Shown here one piece after another: positions 10,640 to 20,454 of a DNA stretch of 64,000 bases. This DNA comes from Brachynemurus nebulosus. Its lineage: Eukaryota > Arthropoda > Insecta > Neuroptera > Myrmeleontidae. A program made the position numbers and the translations under genes. Within the stretch, counting starts at the first letter, position 1. Each line of letters opens with the position of its first letter. The notes beneath the pieces were generated by a model. It was not told the origin of the DNA and ran no database searches. It saw only the letters and a program-made list of their open reading frames with translations. The DNA is taken from the NCBI GenBank assembly GCA_035578155.1, contig JAPWDM010000101.1:1-64000 (forward strand), given 5' to 3'.

Positions 10640-10809
10640 TTTTTCACAATAATATTTTTCACAACAAAGGCAATTTAATTGTGGAATACTTGACGTATAA
10701 ACAGAACTTTAGCGATAAGTTGGAGATAACTATAAAATTTGCAAATAATGAAGAGTTTATATAGAGAAAAATCACGTTGTTTAAAAAATTTAACCTTGCA
10801 AACAAAATA

Positions 10810-11040
10810 TAATTTATGAGAATTTTTATAAAATTAATATTATTGGAAAAATTATTTGTACAGAAACAAAATAATATAAATTATGTGGGAAAAATATTTA
10901 CGTTGGAAAAATTATTTGTACCCGGAAAAACGTTTATTACTAGATATGTACACTATTACAAGAAACAAAATAATATAAATGATGTGGGAAAATATTTACG
11001 TAAAAATGTAACATTAAATTTACTTAAAGGTCTATCATGT
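10810..11040. repeat. short direct repeats in AT-rich spacer
   Basis: GGAAAAATTATTTGTA occurs at about 10847 and 10908, and a 26-base block with GAAACAAAATAATATAAA occurs at about 10863 and 10963, so the spacer holds two imperfect copies of a unit of 60-100 bases. An open frame across it reflects the repeat rather than a gene. Confidence 0.55.
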
Positions 11041-11538
11041 AATTAAAATACTTTTATAAAATAAAAATTCTTCATTATTATTCAATATATTATAAAACAA
11101 CTTCTTACTATTAAATAAAATTACAGTATACTTAGATAATGTCACTAACAGGATGTGTACGCAAGCAATACATTGATCATAATTTATCCATTTATAGAAA
11201 CTGGTTATTCAGAAACAATATGATATTTATTGGAGACAATGAAGTAATTTACCTTTTTAAAATCTTACGGTTATTAATAACACTTTCTTAAAAAGGCAAA
11301 TTTTTGACTTCTTAATTTGTGATGTACAAATGAAAAATAAACAAAAGTACAGATGTATTAAAAAATGTTGTTCATGACTAAACAAATAATTTATTGTTAC
11401 TGTAAAGAAAATTTTACTATATAAGAAGTGTTTTTAACTTACGATTTTAAAGAAAATTTAATTATGTACAACGGTTTGTGTATCAATTTTATTCAGTTGT
11501 AAAGTTAAACAATTGTTAAGTTAAACGATTGTTAAACA

Positions 11539-11735
11539 TAGTCGTTGGAAATTATTCCATTCTTTGGAACAGTCAGCCTCGTTAGATATCAACAGAGTCG
11601 TTGGAAGTCACTTATTTCCTTGAAGTGTTCGAATCAGTCAATACTGCCGGATATCAACATAGCCGTTGGAAGTCCTCTGATTACTTGGAGTGTATTAATT
11701 AATCAATTTCACCGTGAAACAATATTTCAAAAGTA
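11539..11735 (+). repeat. three degenerate ~60-bp tandem units upstream of gene
   Basis: Units start AGTCGTTGGAA (11539), AGTCGTTGGAAGT (11595) and AGCCGTTGGAAGT (11660). Two contain an ATATCAACA block. They lie in what should be the leader of the gene at 11906. Confidence 0.55.
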
Positions 11736-11802
11736 TCAACATCTAAGGATTACTGGGCAGCATTTTATCAACGAATTGGATTACTAAAAACATATACATA
11801 AA

Positions 11803-12095
11803 GGTGAAGAAAATTTAATATTATGTTTATATTTATAACAATTATCAAGCATATTTGAGAGATTTTGTTAACCGAAAATTCATAATTTTTCTTTATTTAT
11901 TTAGTATGGATTCAGGAATATTCACTACGTTTGCTGAAACATCGTCTTCGGTTGAAGAGGTTTTAAAGAATATAAGGTCAATGGAAGAGTTAGAAGAGTA
12001 TGTACATAGAGGCGATGAAAATTTAATATTATCTAATATTTATAATAATTATGAGGCAATTTTAAAAGATTTTGTTAACGGAGAGCCCGTAATTT
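11803..12095 (+). repeat. ~85-bp direct duplication flanking a gene start
   Basis: 11803-11890 and 12008-12095 are similar along their whole length, sharing GAAAATTTAATATTAT, a TTTATAA block and GATTTTGTTAACCG/GGA. The second copy is coding inside the 138-residue protein; the first lies upstream, so part of the gene was duplicated into its own leader. Confidence 0.6.
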
Positions 12096-12322
12096 TTCAT
12101 CGTGTACTATGGGCATACAAATTACAATCAAAAGTGATTAAATTAAAGTTTCCAATGGCAACGCAAAAAAATATTGAAGATGATATTGGTAAACTTTATG
12201 GCGACGGAGACTTCCATGAAATTGCAGCATCAATGGATGTTGGAGACAACCAAATAGACCGCGTAAACGATGTAGATGATGAGGGGGATTATTCAACACC
12301 TGGACCAAGTGCCGTGAATTAA
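11906..12322 (+). CDS. unknown acidic protein of Polinton-like element
   Basis: 138 amino acids from ATG 11906, chosen over an earlier non-ATG opening. Helical N-terminal part (SSVEEVLKNIRSMEELEEYV), a mixed middle (GEPVIFHRVLWAYKLQSKVIKLKFP), and an acidic, disordered tail ending TPGPSAVN. Not recognised. The next frame (12343-12534) continues without a spacer and may be its frameshifted C-terminus. Confidence 0.45.
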   Translation: MDSGIFTTFAETSSSVEEVLKNIRSMEELEEYVHRGDENLILSNIYNNYEAILKDFVNGEPVIFHRVLWAYKLQSKVIKLKFPMATQKNIEDDIGKLYGDGDFHEIAASMDVGDNQIDRVNDVDDEGDYSTPGPSAVN

Positions 12323-12534
12323 GAAAAAGAAAAATAAAAACAGTGGATTCGTCATCTAGTCACGATAATAAAAAACAAAATACTTTGATGCACTGGATGG
12401 TTAATCCTTTAGGAAATGATAGCGAATCCCACGAGTCAACGAGAAAATCGTCCGTCGTGCAATTAGTGGAATTATTATTTGGAAATATTACAACTCCCAT
12501 TGATAGCTTTTATGTTTCACCTATGGAAAAATAA
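12323..12534 (+). pseudogene. probable frameshifted C-terminus of preceding gene, PIP-box-like
   Basis: About 64 residues: a basic RKRKIK stretch, then Ser-rich sequence, then KKQNTLMHWM, which fits the loose PCNA-interacting pattern (Q..hydrophobic..aromatic, with Met last). A second TPIDSFYVSP lies near the end. It has no ATG of its own near the start, and follows the acidic gene by one frame change, so the two were probably one protein. Interaction with a sliding clamp is inference. Confidence 0.35.
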
Positions 12535-12663
12535 GTGTGTTTTTATTTTTGGGTATATATAAATGAAAAATATATATTTTTTAAAAATATTTATTAAAAA
12601 CAATATAAAATTTTAAAATAACAAACAATTTGTAATTATTATACTATTCCATTAAGTTCCTTT

Positions 12664-13293
12664 ATCACGTGAACGAAAAACCTTGAGCAAAACCGATTTG
12701 AAAGTTTTTAAGTGTAGCAATAAGTAATTTATATGTTGACATTTGTAGGCATTTCCATTCGCCGCCTTAGTCAGTAGTTGGTTGAAACATGTTTGTACAC
12801 TTAATTAACATACAGATCAAAATGCCAATTGTTAGAATATATTCGACATTTAATACATCCAGAGCCAGTGTACGTTACAGTGTAGTGGCTAGCACTCCCG
12901 CTTCGTAAAATAAAGTACCCGAGATCGAATACACCAACCGACCGCATTTTATTTAATTTAAATATTATTACTTACTAATATAGGCAATTTACACAACACA
13001 CATCAATTACCAAAAATTTATCAGGAACCAGCCACCATCAAAATGATAACGTCACATGAGAAGATGCACCCACGAAAATCACTAAAATTACACAGGATAA
13101 TGACCCTCAAAATTTGACACGGACCATCTACCAAAATTTAACTAACCACATACCCCACCAACCAAAATTTAGCTAGCCGAAGTGAACGAGCTTAAGGGTA
13201 GTCGCAATGTTATTTCTCCATAAGGTGGTGGGTGGTGGGCAATGTTAATTTTCCATAAGGTGGTGGCTCTAGAACTGTTCAAAATACACTACT
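12664..13293 (-). repeat. right terminal inverted repeat of Polinton-like element
   Basis: Inverted partner of 5657-6287. The outer end reads ...AAAATACACTACT and is followed by the target duplication GACGAT at 13294-13299. Confidence 0.92.
12876..12945 (+). other. tRNA-like (SINE-type) stretch inside TIR
   Basis: TAGTGGCTAGCACTCCCGCT at 12883-12902 matches a pol III A-box context, and GAGATCGAATAC at 12921-12932 resembles a degraded B-box, with spacing like a tRNA gene. The copy in the left TIR is at 6005-6077 on the minus strand. The anticodon arm does not fold as a good tRNA, so I read it as a tRNA-derived relic captured by the TIR rather than a working tRNA. Confidence 0.45.
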
Positions 13294-13299
13294 GACGAT
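13294..13299 (+). repeat. target-site duplication GACGAT (right)
   Basis: Right copy of the six-base duplication. Gypsy-derived sequence resumes after it. Confidence 0.9.
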
Positions 13300-13469
13300 C
13301 TTGACCGAATTATTATGCAACAAATAATAGCCTCGTCTGTTGTTGGCATTAGTGTTAAGTGCAATAGTCAAAAATCACAACAATTGAGCATTGTAAAACA
13401 ATATAACAATTAAATCTTTTAACAATCGTTTAACATTTTTCATTAGTTTTTCTTCCCTTATTGTACAAA

Positions 13470-13612
13470 ATGAATGAAAGTTCATCCAGCTCCAATACGT
13501 GTAGTTCAAGTGACTCGTCTATTTCGAGCGATGATGATTTATTCGATTTTGAAATCAATAGAATTCGGCCAAAAAATAAAAATTACTTTGATAGTACTAT
13601 TCAATTAAGGTA
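13470..13612 (+). pseudogene. PIF/Harbinger-like transposase first-exon fragment
   Basis: ATG at 13470, a Ser/Asp-rich start, then PKNKNYFDSTI, similar to the segment before the helix-turn-helix of PIF/Harbinger transposases. The frame ends at an AG-GTAAAG splice-donor-like site, after which nothing recognisable follows. Solo relic, weak assignment. Confidence 0.3.
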
Positions 13613-14193
13613 AAGCCATTAATGCTCGACACTATAAGGAATACGGGAACTTTGTTCTCCAAATAAAATAATAGTCACTACAAAAGAACATTTATTGTTG
13701 TTGAGTACATTAACTCTTAGAAAATACCTTTTTGGTATAAAAGCTTTAATAATCAACATATTTTAAATTGAAATTTGTATTCTTTTTAAATTTGACGTAT
13801 AATTAAAATACATAAAATGATTCAAACACTGAATAGATTCAACACAGTTCAACATGTAAATATGTGTAAAACTGTAAACGCTGTAAACATACGTACATAC
13901 TACATATACACTGACATTCAAATCAATTTTATTTAAAAATATAAATTATGTACTTTTTGTTTATCTTAAAATTTTTTATACCTAGAAACCAAAAGAGTAG
14001 TGTGTGTTGGTATGTATTTGTATGAGTAGGAACACATCCGTATGATGAATGATAAATTGATAAAAATCACACGCATATTGCGTAACCAACTAATCAATTA
14101 ATCATTGATCGCGGTCGGCCTCTGGGGATATTTTGTTTGTTTTCGGATGCCGAAGCCGTGGGACTGAAAGTGTTAATAGACAGTCATTTATAC
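13613..14193. other. unassigned noncoding stretch
   Basis: AT-rich, no coding frame, no strong repeat. It could be intron or 3' sequence of the Harbinger-like relic to the left. Confidence 0.4.
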
Positions 14194-14195
14194 TA

Positions 14196-16744
14196 ACAGT
14201 AGACATATCTTGCTATCAAATTAAAGCATGTAATTAAACAAATAAAACTATTAAATACTCAAATAATAAGTTATGTATCACAAATATTAAACAAAAATAT
14301 TTTATATTAAATTATCCATCAACTTCTAAAGCAACGTCAAATTTGTACTTAATTCTATCACCTGTTATAATCATTTTTGGTACGTGAAGGATTTGAACTA
14401 TCTGAGATTCACTTATACATAATACTTATATCTGTATCATTGTCTTTAAATAAAGTTTTGGATTGATCACAAGCTACCATAGCCATAACTTCAATGTCTT
14501 TTCCGGTAATTTTTTGGACAATACACAGATAATTATAATATTTCTTTTTTCCGGGAAATTTTACAATTACATAATCACTTTGTTTAATTTTCTGTTTATT
14601 TTCTTTATCATCATCTACATATTCTTCAGATAAATCATCCATGCTATCCCCAGACTCTATCCACTCTTCTTCAGTACTTGAGTCATATTCAGTCTTCTTA
14701 GTTTTCTTGTTGACAGTCTTACGGTTTTTCCTAACTAATTTATTGACAGTCTTAAGTTTTCATGCTTCTTCGATCTCTTCTTTCTTCTTTTTTCTTTCCT
14801 CAGTTTTTCTTTTTTTCTCTACCTCTAATTCAGCCTTTTTTCTCCTTGTTTTCGTAGTCTTTTTGCCATTGAATTGACGATATAACAGAGGGTATTTTCT
14901 CTTTCTTTCTTCTTTTAGAGTTTTCTTTAGGTTTTGGCCAAAACAAAGCTCTTTTGAATGGACTAGGTATTGTTGTATCCACATTCATTGAAGAATCTTC
15001 AGCGGCTATGCATTGCCTTGATGTAGATGGCATTATCAACGAACTTTGGCTGAAGATTTTGAAAGGCATTTTTATCAGGTATTTTGCTGGAAGTTTTAGG
15101 GCCTTCACTAATTGGTATACATTGTGTTAATGCAGATGGTAATATCAATTAATTTAGATCATGAAAATCAATTCTTGCAGATTTTGAGAAATTGAGTTAT
15201 TATCGGGAATCTCAGGGTTTTCAGTTGTAATGTCTAATGTAACATTGAGATTGTCCTGATTTGTAAGTGGAGGTATTATTTCAGAGGTGGTGTATTCTAG
15301 AATTGAATTTTGACTATTTAAGCTAGCAGGTGGTAGCAGGTTTTGTTTGCTCTGATGTAGCAATTCTTCGATCTTTTTGTAGAACTGAAATAATCCGATG
15401 TCTTCTTTCGCGCCCATCCAATTTGTGCAACTTTTAAACTGTATAATTTTTTTTTCGTCTATGTATTTGTCCAGGAATTTTATTCCAATTTCAAGTTCTT
15501 TAACTTTTGTCATTTTTTGCCATAATTGTAATCGTCAGTTGGTGATACTGAGGCACAGCACACTTCATCAGGATTCCATGGTGAGAGTCCACACTTGCAG
15601 AAACCATTTTGAAATATTTTTGGTACCAATGTATCTTTCAGTACTTTGTTTAACAAAGGACAAAAAAGAACTTTCACACAAAATGGGAGAATCAATATTT
15701 TCTAAGCGCCAAGAATGAACTGCAGTTTTTCATGCTCCCATAAGACTTCTGAATACTGCAACATCCATTGGCTGCAGTAAATGTGTGGCATTAGGAAAGA
15801 GAGCAATCAGAATATAGCCATTTTCAGAGGAAAATTTACTAACATGGAAAGAAAGATGTGACGTATGGCCATCTATATAAAGGAGGACCGGTCTTTGTAC
15901 ATTATTGTCATCTAACCACTTATTAAAAATATTGCAAATATATTCATAGAATGTCTCCATGGTCATCCAACCATTATCAGAACGTCCGACATCCCAAGAT
16001 TCAGGCACTGACATACTTAATTTCCTTGGTATCCTCTCATATTTAAAAATAACCATAGGAGGTAGAACATCGCCGGCACCATTCCCACCTAGAAGTACAG
16101 TATAGCATTTTTTTCATCTGAATTAATTTGCTGGTACACTTATTTTTCTCCTTTAGCTGCTAAGATCTTATTGCCTTTAGGATTTTGGAAAAACGCAGTC
16201 TCGTCCATATTAAAAATTCTTCTAGGTTCGTTTAAAATGTCCACGTAATTATTGTCATTTAAGTAGCTACTGACCTCTTCAAACCAATTTTTCAACTGAG
16301 ATGTTGTTACAGACGCTCTGGATGAAGTCAGATTTTGGGGCTGTCTTGTGATAAGATCAGGATGACGTTTTAAAAAACTGCTATACCATCTTTTCTCAGG
16401 CCTACCATTCTTGAAAGGGGTTTCTATATTTAAATCATCTACAATTTTTTTGACACTATCTTGCAAATTGTTCTTCCCATTGGAAATCCCTGTATTTTGC
16501 GTTTTATTGGTGTCTTTCCCTTTACCTTATTCAAAAGAGTTACCCTTGGTACGCCAAATTTTTTTGCCGCCGTTGTTGTCGGAACACCTCTTTTGCACTC
16601 TCGAATAGCTGCTTCCATATCAGCTTCCGAATACTTAAACATCTGTCCTTTTACTGGAGGCATCTTGCTTATTGATAAAGTCTGGAATCAATAGAACTAA
16701 TAGTTGACATTTTGTACTCTAATAATTGACACCCTGTCTACTGT
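14196..16744 (-). mobile_element. pogo/Tigger (Tc1-mariner superfamily) transposon
   Basis: Ends ACAGTAGACA (14196) and TGTCTACTGT (16744) form a short inverted repeat flanked by TA on both sides (14194-14195, 16745-16746), as for TA-targeting pogo elements. The length of about 2.5 kb and a minus-strand DDE transposase fit. The inner TIR parts differ, which suggests age. Confidence 0.75.
14320..16663 (-). pseudogene. Tigger/pogo transposase, multiply frameshifted
   Basis: Starts at 16663 with a psq-type helix-turn-helix (CKRGVPTTTAAKKFGVPRVTL). After a shift near 16460 a CENP-B type HTH follows (GRPEKRWYSSFLKRHPDL). The catalytic block begins with MDETAFFQNP (first Asp), then LLYIDGHTSHLS (second) and LLQPMDVAVF (third), a DDD triad normal for pogo. 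Shifts or stops occur near 16140-16070, 15730, 15510, 15110 and 14640. The C-terminal SDYVIVKFPGKKKYYNYLC block is also family-typical. The enzyme would bind TIRs and cut and paste the element; the copy is dead. Confidence 0.85.
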
Positions 16745-16864
16745 TAGATACGATAATAAAAAAGGGTTAACATTTGGACAGCACTTTATTTCCAGGAAAT
16801 AGAGATGATAATAGTGTTAATTTAAGTTCAGAAATTCAACTTGAAGTTACAACAATAGATGACA

Positions 16865-16869
16865 CACGG
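16865..16869 (+). repeat. target-site duplication CACGG (left) of BEL/Pao element
   Basis: Identical to 26305-26309 immediately after the 3' LTR. Confidence 0.85.
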
Positions 16870-17284
16870 TGTTACGTACAATACTTTAATTCTAGTTGAT
16901 TTGTCTATTCACAGTTGGTAATATTGATTTAAAATCATATTCTCCCACTTATGCATCATATTTGATAAACAGCTAACACAGCGATCCACTTTCGTACCAG
17001 AGAAGTACAGAACAAGCGGTGTTCTCGTACAGACGTAGGCAACAGGACTCGTTGTTTCGTTGTTGTAACTCCAGTCAGTTCCACACAATAAATGTATTTC
17101 ATCATTTACATATGTATACGTACCAATAAGCACATATTATGTACAGTGTATCTATTAAATCTACAATCAATCGTAAAATACATTGAACCAGCATTATTAC
17201 GTTTTGTGTTTTATTTCAACGCTTTTGGGTGTCCTAACCCTGGTGCTTCGAATCAATTCGAACTTTTAACATCCGGACCAACCA
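16870..17284 (+). repeat. 5' LTR, BEL/Pao
   Basis: TGTTACGTAC...GGACCAACCA. Near-identical to 25890-26304. Confidence 0.92.
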
Positions 17285-17289
17285 TTTCT

Positions 17290-17307
17290 TGGTCGGCTTC
17301 GAACCGG
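17290..17307 (+). other. primer-binding site, BEL/Pao
   Basis: TGGTCGGCTTCGAACCGG begins five bases after the LTR. Its complement reads as a tRNA 3' end with a T-loop GTTCGAA and terminal CCA. Confidence 0.75.
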
Positions 17308-18219
17308 ATTCACGATTCACGATTTACGATTTGTGATCTACAATACACGGATACACGGGTACATCATCCACTTTCTTTCGGATTTATGGTCCTTGTGGAA
17401 GCTGTCTGCTGCAGTTAAATTGGAATTTCGTCTTTGGAATCACATCAACGAGTCATCACGATTGTGGTTCACGCACTGGTTCGCTTCCCTGGATCAACAA
17501 TCGTATCCTTGGATCATCATTAGTCGGTTAGCCAGTCATCACAACATCACAATCGCATCCTTGGGTCAACAGTTAGCATCCTTGGATCAACATTGATTAT
17601 TGGCTCAACATTGGTTATTGGGTCAGCTTTAGTTACTGGGTCAGCTATAATTTGTCGGAGCAGTCGGAAACACGGTTCCATGCTTAGTTTATGATTGACG
17701 GCGGTAATTACGTGGTTCACGCAGCGTTCATTTGGGAACAGCGAAGAGGGAATCCAGTAACAGTAACCTGGATTAACATGCGACAATTGGGGGTATAACA
17801 TATACACATTCTGGTAAGAAGTTTTGAACTAATACTTAACAAAGACATTTTACTTTTGTCATATTGTGCAATTGTTAGAACGTTGTTGTTTCAAAGTGAA
17901 TTTATGGACACTAAGTTTACAGATTAGCTTGATAATTGTTTTCTTTCGTACTATTTAAATTGCAAATATCGATTTATTATTTACTTTCATTAATATTTAT
18001 CAAATATTTTACGAATTTGTATTGGCATATTGGCATTTGTGTAAGTATACACTATATACATACGTATTATTGAAACAGACGCGTTCAGTGCAAACGCGTA
18101 CATACATACATATTCTTAGAATTCTTTACATAAAACAGTGGTTTGTTTTTGAAACCGGTATATTGGTGGTGTATGCATACAACATTTGACCGTTGGGGTG
18201 TGTTTGTTTACACAATACA
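17308..18219. other. BEL/Pao leader, part 1
   Basis: Untranslated leader. 17480-17660 contains short irregular repeats around GGATCAACA and TTACTGGGTCAGCT. No gene seen. Confidence 0.5.
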
Positions 18220-18221
18220 TA

Positions 18222-20395
18222 CAGTGTAAACTCCATATAACGAAATTGAAGGGACCGGGTATTTTATTACGTTATAAAGAGTTTTCGTTATATGGAGAGT
18301 AAAAGAAAACAATATAATTTTACGAATACAACTTACGAATTTAGTAAGTGGTTTTAATTTTGACTGAATTACATGACACTTTTTCGTCAATACACAAACT
18401 CTTTCTTTTACTCGCCATGTTTACAGTTAAAGAGTTTGAAAGCAACTAAGAATATGATAACGTAAAGGCAGCAATAAGACAGTAGTACGGAAGTTACAGT
18501 AGGCAAAAACATGTGCTAGGCAATTACAACAAACAAATAAACGGATTTCTAAGAATCCCTTTGTGCGTACAAAATATTTACGACTCTGTATTGTTACGTT
18601 CTGCACGTAAAATTATTCACTAAACAGCATTAAATTCAAAAAAAAAAAAAAATGAGAGGAAAAATTTTATAAAAATAATTTTTATAATTTGGTACGCCAC
18701 TGTACCTCCATCTAATTAATCCAGTCCGATTTAAAATAATTACGAACGTTTAGATATTATTTAATTTTGATCGATAAATTTATCAGTTGTCAGTTTGATT
18801 TGGCGCGAGAGCCTGACTATATAAACACGAATTGACTGACAAGAAGCCCTTTTTCTATCTAACTTTTATGACGTCCAGAGCCGCTAACAGGTTAGTAAAC
18901 AAGTTTTATTTAATTATTACATTTTTTGTTATTAACAATCCAATTTTGTATTTAATTTTTTTATATTGAAACGTATGTAATTAATAATTAATGTGTTAGG
19001 GTGAAGTGACAGTTTTTGTGTTAATATTCAACAAATTTCTGAAACTCTATTAAATTTAATTTTGAGCCGTGCTAATGAATTTTCCGCTAACAGGGGGACA
19101 CGTGAATTGGTCAAGTAATGTTATTCATCCAGTAAATTGTGTATTTTGGAATCCAGTAACCAACGCCCTTAGTTATTCGAATTGGAACGTATTATGGAGC
19201 ATTTGATGTCTGGATTTAGTTGTTTGGAGCGATGACTGTCACTGAGACTGCCGTTTTGAGCGTTGTATCTACCAATAGCTGAAATCGTTTCTCAACTTCC
19301 GGGTTGGCGAGATAAGTGTTGTTTTGATTTTATTGCCGCTATGTATTCCTTTGTGAACATCCACGTGATTGCGTAACTACGAACTAACTTTTGCCCCTAT
19401 GCTCAGAGTTTTTGAACTTTCTTTCGGGTGTTTTACTTGACTTTTGAGTGCTAATAATTTTGCTCAAAAATTTTACTTTACATAATTTTGTACGTTCACC
19501 CTATCTGTTTTTTTTTTGTGTCAATTAATTTATTTAACTAAAGAAAAATATTGTTATGTAATTCTTGTACAATTGAAATTGGTCTGTTTTCTTATTTGTG
19601 ATTTAAATTTACATACACGGCTTGCCTATCTATTTATACAAATTATCTAAAAAAAATGCCTAAATTAAATCTAACCGTTTTAAACTAAATGGGATGATCT
19701 TGCATTGAATTTTCTCAGTTAACTAATTCTTTTTAGTTAACGATTGTCACATTTTTCTTAATTTTCTTTTGTTACATTTTTGTATGTGGAGGAAAACTAG
19801 AAAAAATTCTATTTTTTTGTATTTGTTAAATTACGTTTATTTAAATATCTTAATTTGTTTTATAGAATTGTTTGGGGTTTCGACGTAACTTATTGTTGTA
19901 TTTAATCAACGTTTTTTTGTTATTTGCTTCATTTACCCTTTTTTAAATTAAAATTGTGCTAAATTGTGTTAAAATTTCATCCTGTGATATTTATACAATT
20001 GTTAAAGTTTGAAAATTTTTTTTTAAAATAAAAATTGTGCTAATTTGAAAATTTCTTTTTAAACGCATGAGATAAACAAGAGTCACAACTAATAATATTG
20101 TAACTGAGCTAGTACAAAAAAAATAAATTGCGTTTTAAAATTTAATTAAATATTTTATTTTTTTTAAAAATTTTTTTACCTTTTTTTTACCTAACAGTAT
20201 CACTATTTTGTTTGAAAGTCAGTGAAATAAAATTTTTTTTGGCTTAAAAAATTACGCATTTTTCGCTATTGAGAGTGGCTATTACGTTATAAAGAGTGTT
20301 TCATTATACGAATGATAATGTAAACCAAACAAACCTTTAAGGAGTTTTAAGGAGTTTTTCGTTAAACAGAAGTTCGTTATATAGAGTTTACACTG
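18222..20395. mobile_element. TA-flanked pogo-like nonautonomous element in BEL leader
   Basis: CAGTGTAAACTCCATATAAC at 18222 is mirrored by the inverted GTTATATAGAGTTTACACTG ending at 20395. Both sides carry TA. Sub-terminal ATTACGTTATAAAGAG repeats are also inverted. The 2.17-kb interior has no transposase. A TATA-like CTATATAAAC near 18819 with a short ATG frame and splice-donor-like AGGTTAGT downstream is the only gene-like signal. A CCGCTAACAGG word occurs at about 18883 and 19085. Confidence 0.75.
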
Positions 20396-20454
20396 TATTT
20401 GAATTATTTCTTTGTTTGAAATAACTTTTATCACATGTTTTATAATTTCTCAAA

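Larger units (their letters stand above)
5657..13293. mobile_element. compact Polinton-like element with 630-bp TIRs and 6-bp TSD
   Basis: Two inverted repeats of about 630 bp (5657-6287 and 12664-13293) are nearly identical. Both ends start AGTAGTGTATTTT. The flanks carry the same six bases, GACGAT, at 5651-5656 and 13294-13299. AG termini, 6-bp duplications and long TIRs are the Polinton/Maverick signature. The 6.4-kb interior lacks polB, integrase, ATPase and major capsid frames but holds a hemopexin-like gene, a C2H2/DUF8207-like gene ending GEGLYLKPY, a homologue of the small basic protein at 52434-52601, and unknown genes. It is nested in the Gypsy element and so is younger than it. Confidence 0.85.
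212..13460 (+). mobile_element. Ty3/Gypsy (errantivirus-like) retroelement, decayed, split by Polinton-like insertion
   Basis: Order: LTR, PBS, gag (1207), aspartic protease, RT, RNase H, integrase (to about 5590). All reading frames carry shifts or stops. The element is interrupted at 5657 by the 7.6-kb element; its sequence resumes after 13299, where an open frame can be followed for a short distance before it is lost near 13460. Neither env nor a 3' LTR is visible, so the 3' end is deleted or unrecognisable. The right boundary is approximate. Confidence 0.6.

Noticed and set aside
10816..11046. 76-codon open frame
   Set aside because: Made of two copies of an AT-rich repeat; no domain-like features.
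11545..11787. 80-codon open frame
   Set aside because: Runs through three degenerate tandem units in the leader of the next gene.
12876..12945. Functional tRNA gene
   Set aside because: A- and B-box-like words are present but the arms do not pair properly.
5657..13293. Endogenous densovirus with long ITRs
   Set aside because: Long inverted repeats recall parvoviruses, but there is no NS1 helicase or parvovirus capsid frame, and the 6-bp duplication with AG ends fits Polintons.
14641..14877. 78-codon plus-strand Ser/Phe-rich frame
   Set aside because: Antisense of the Lys/Glu-rich C-terminal part of the Tigger transposase.
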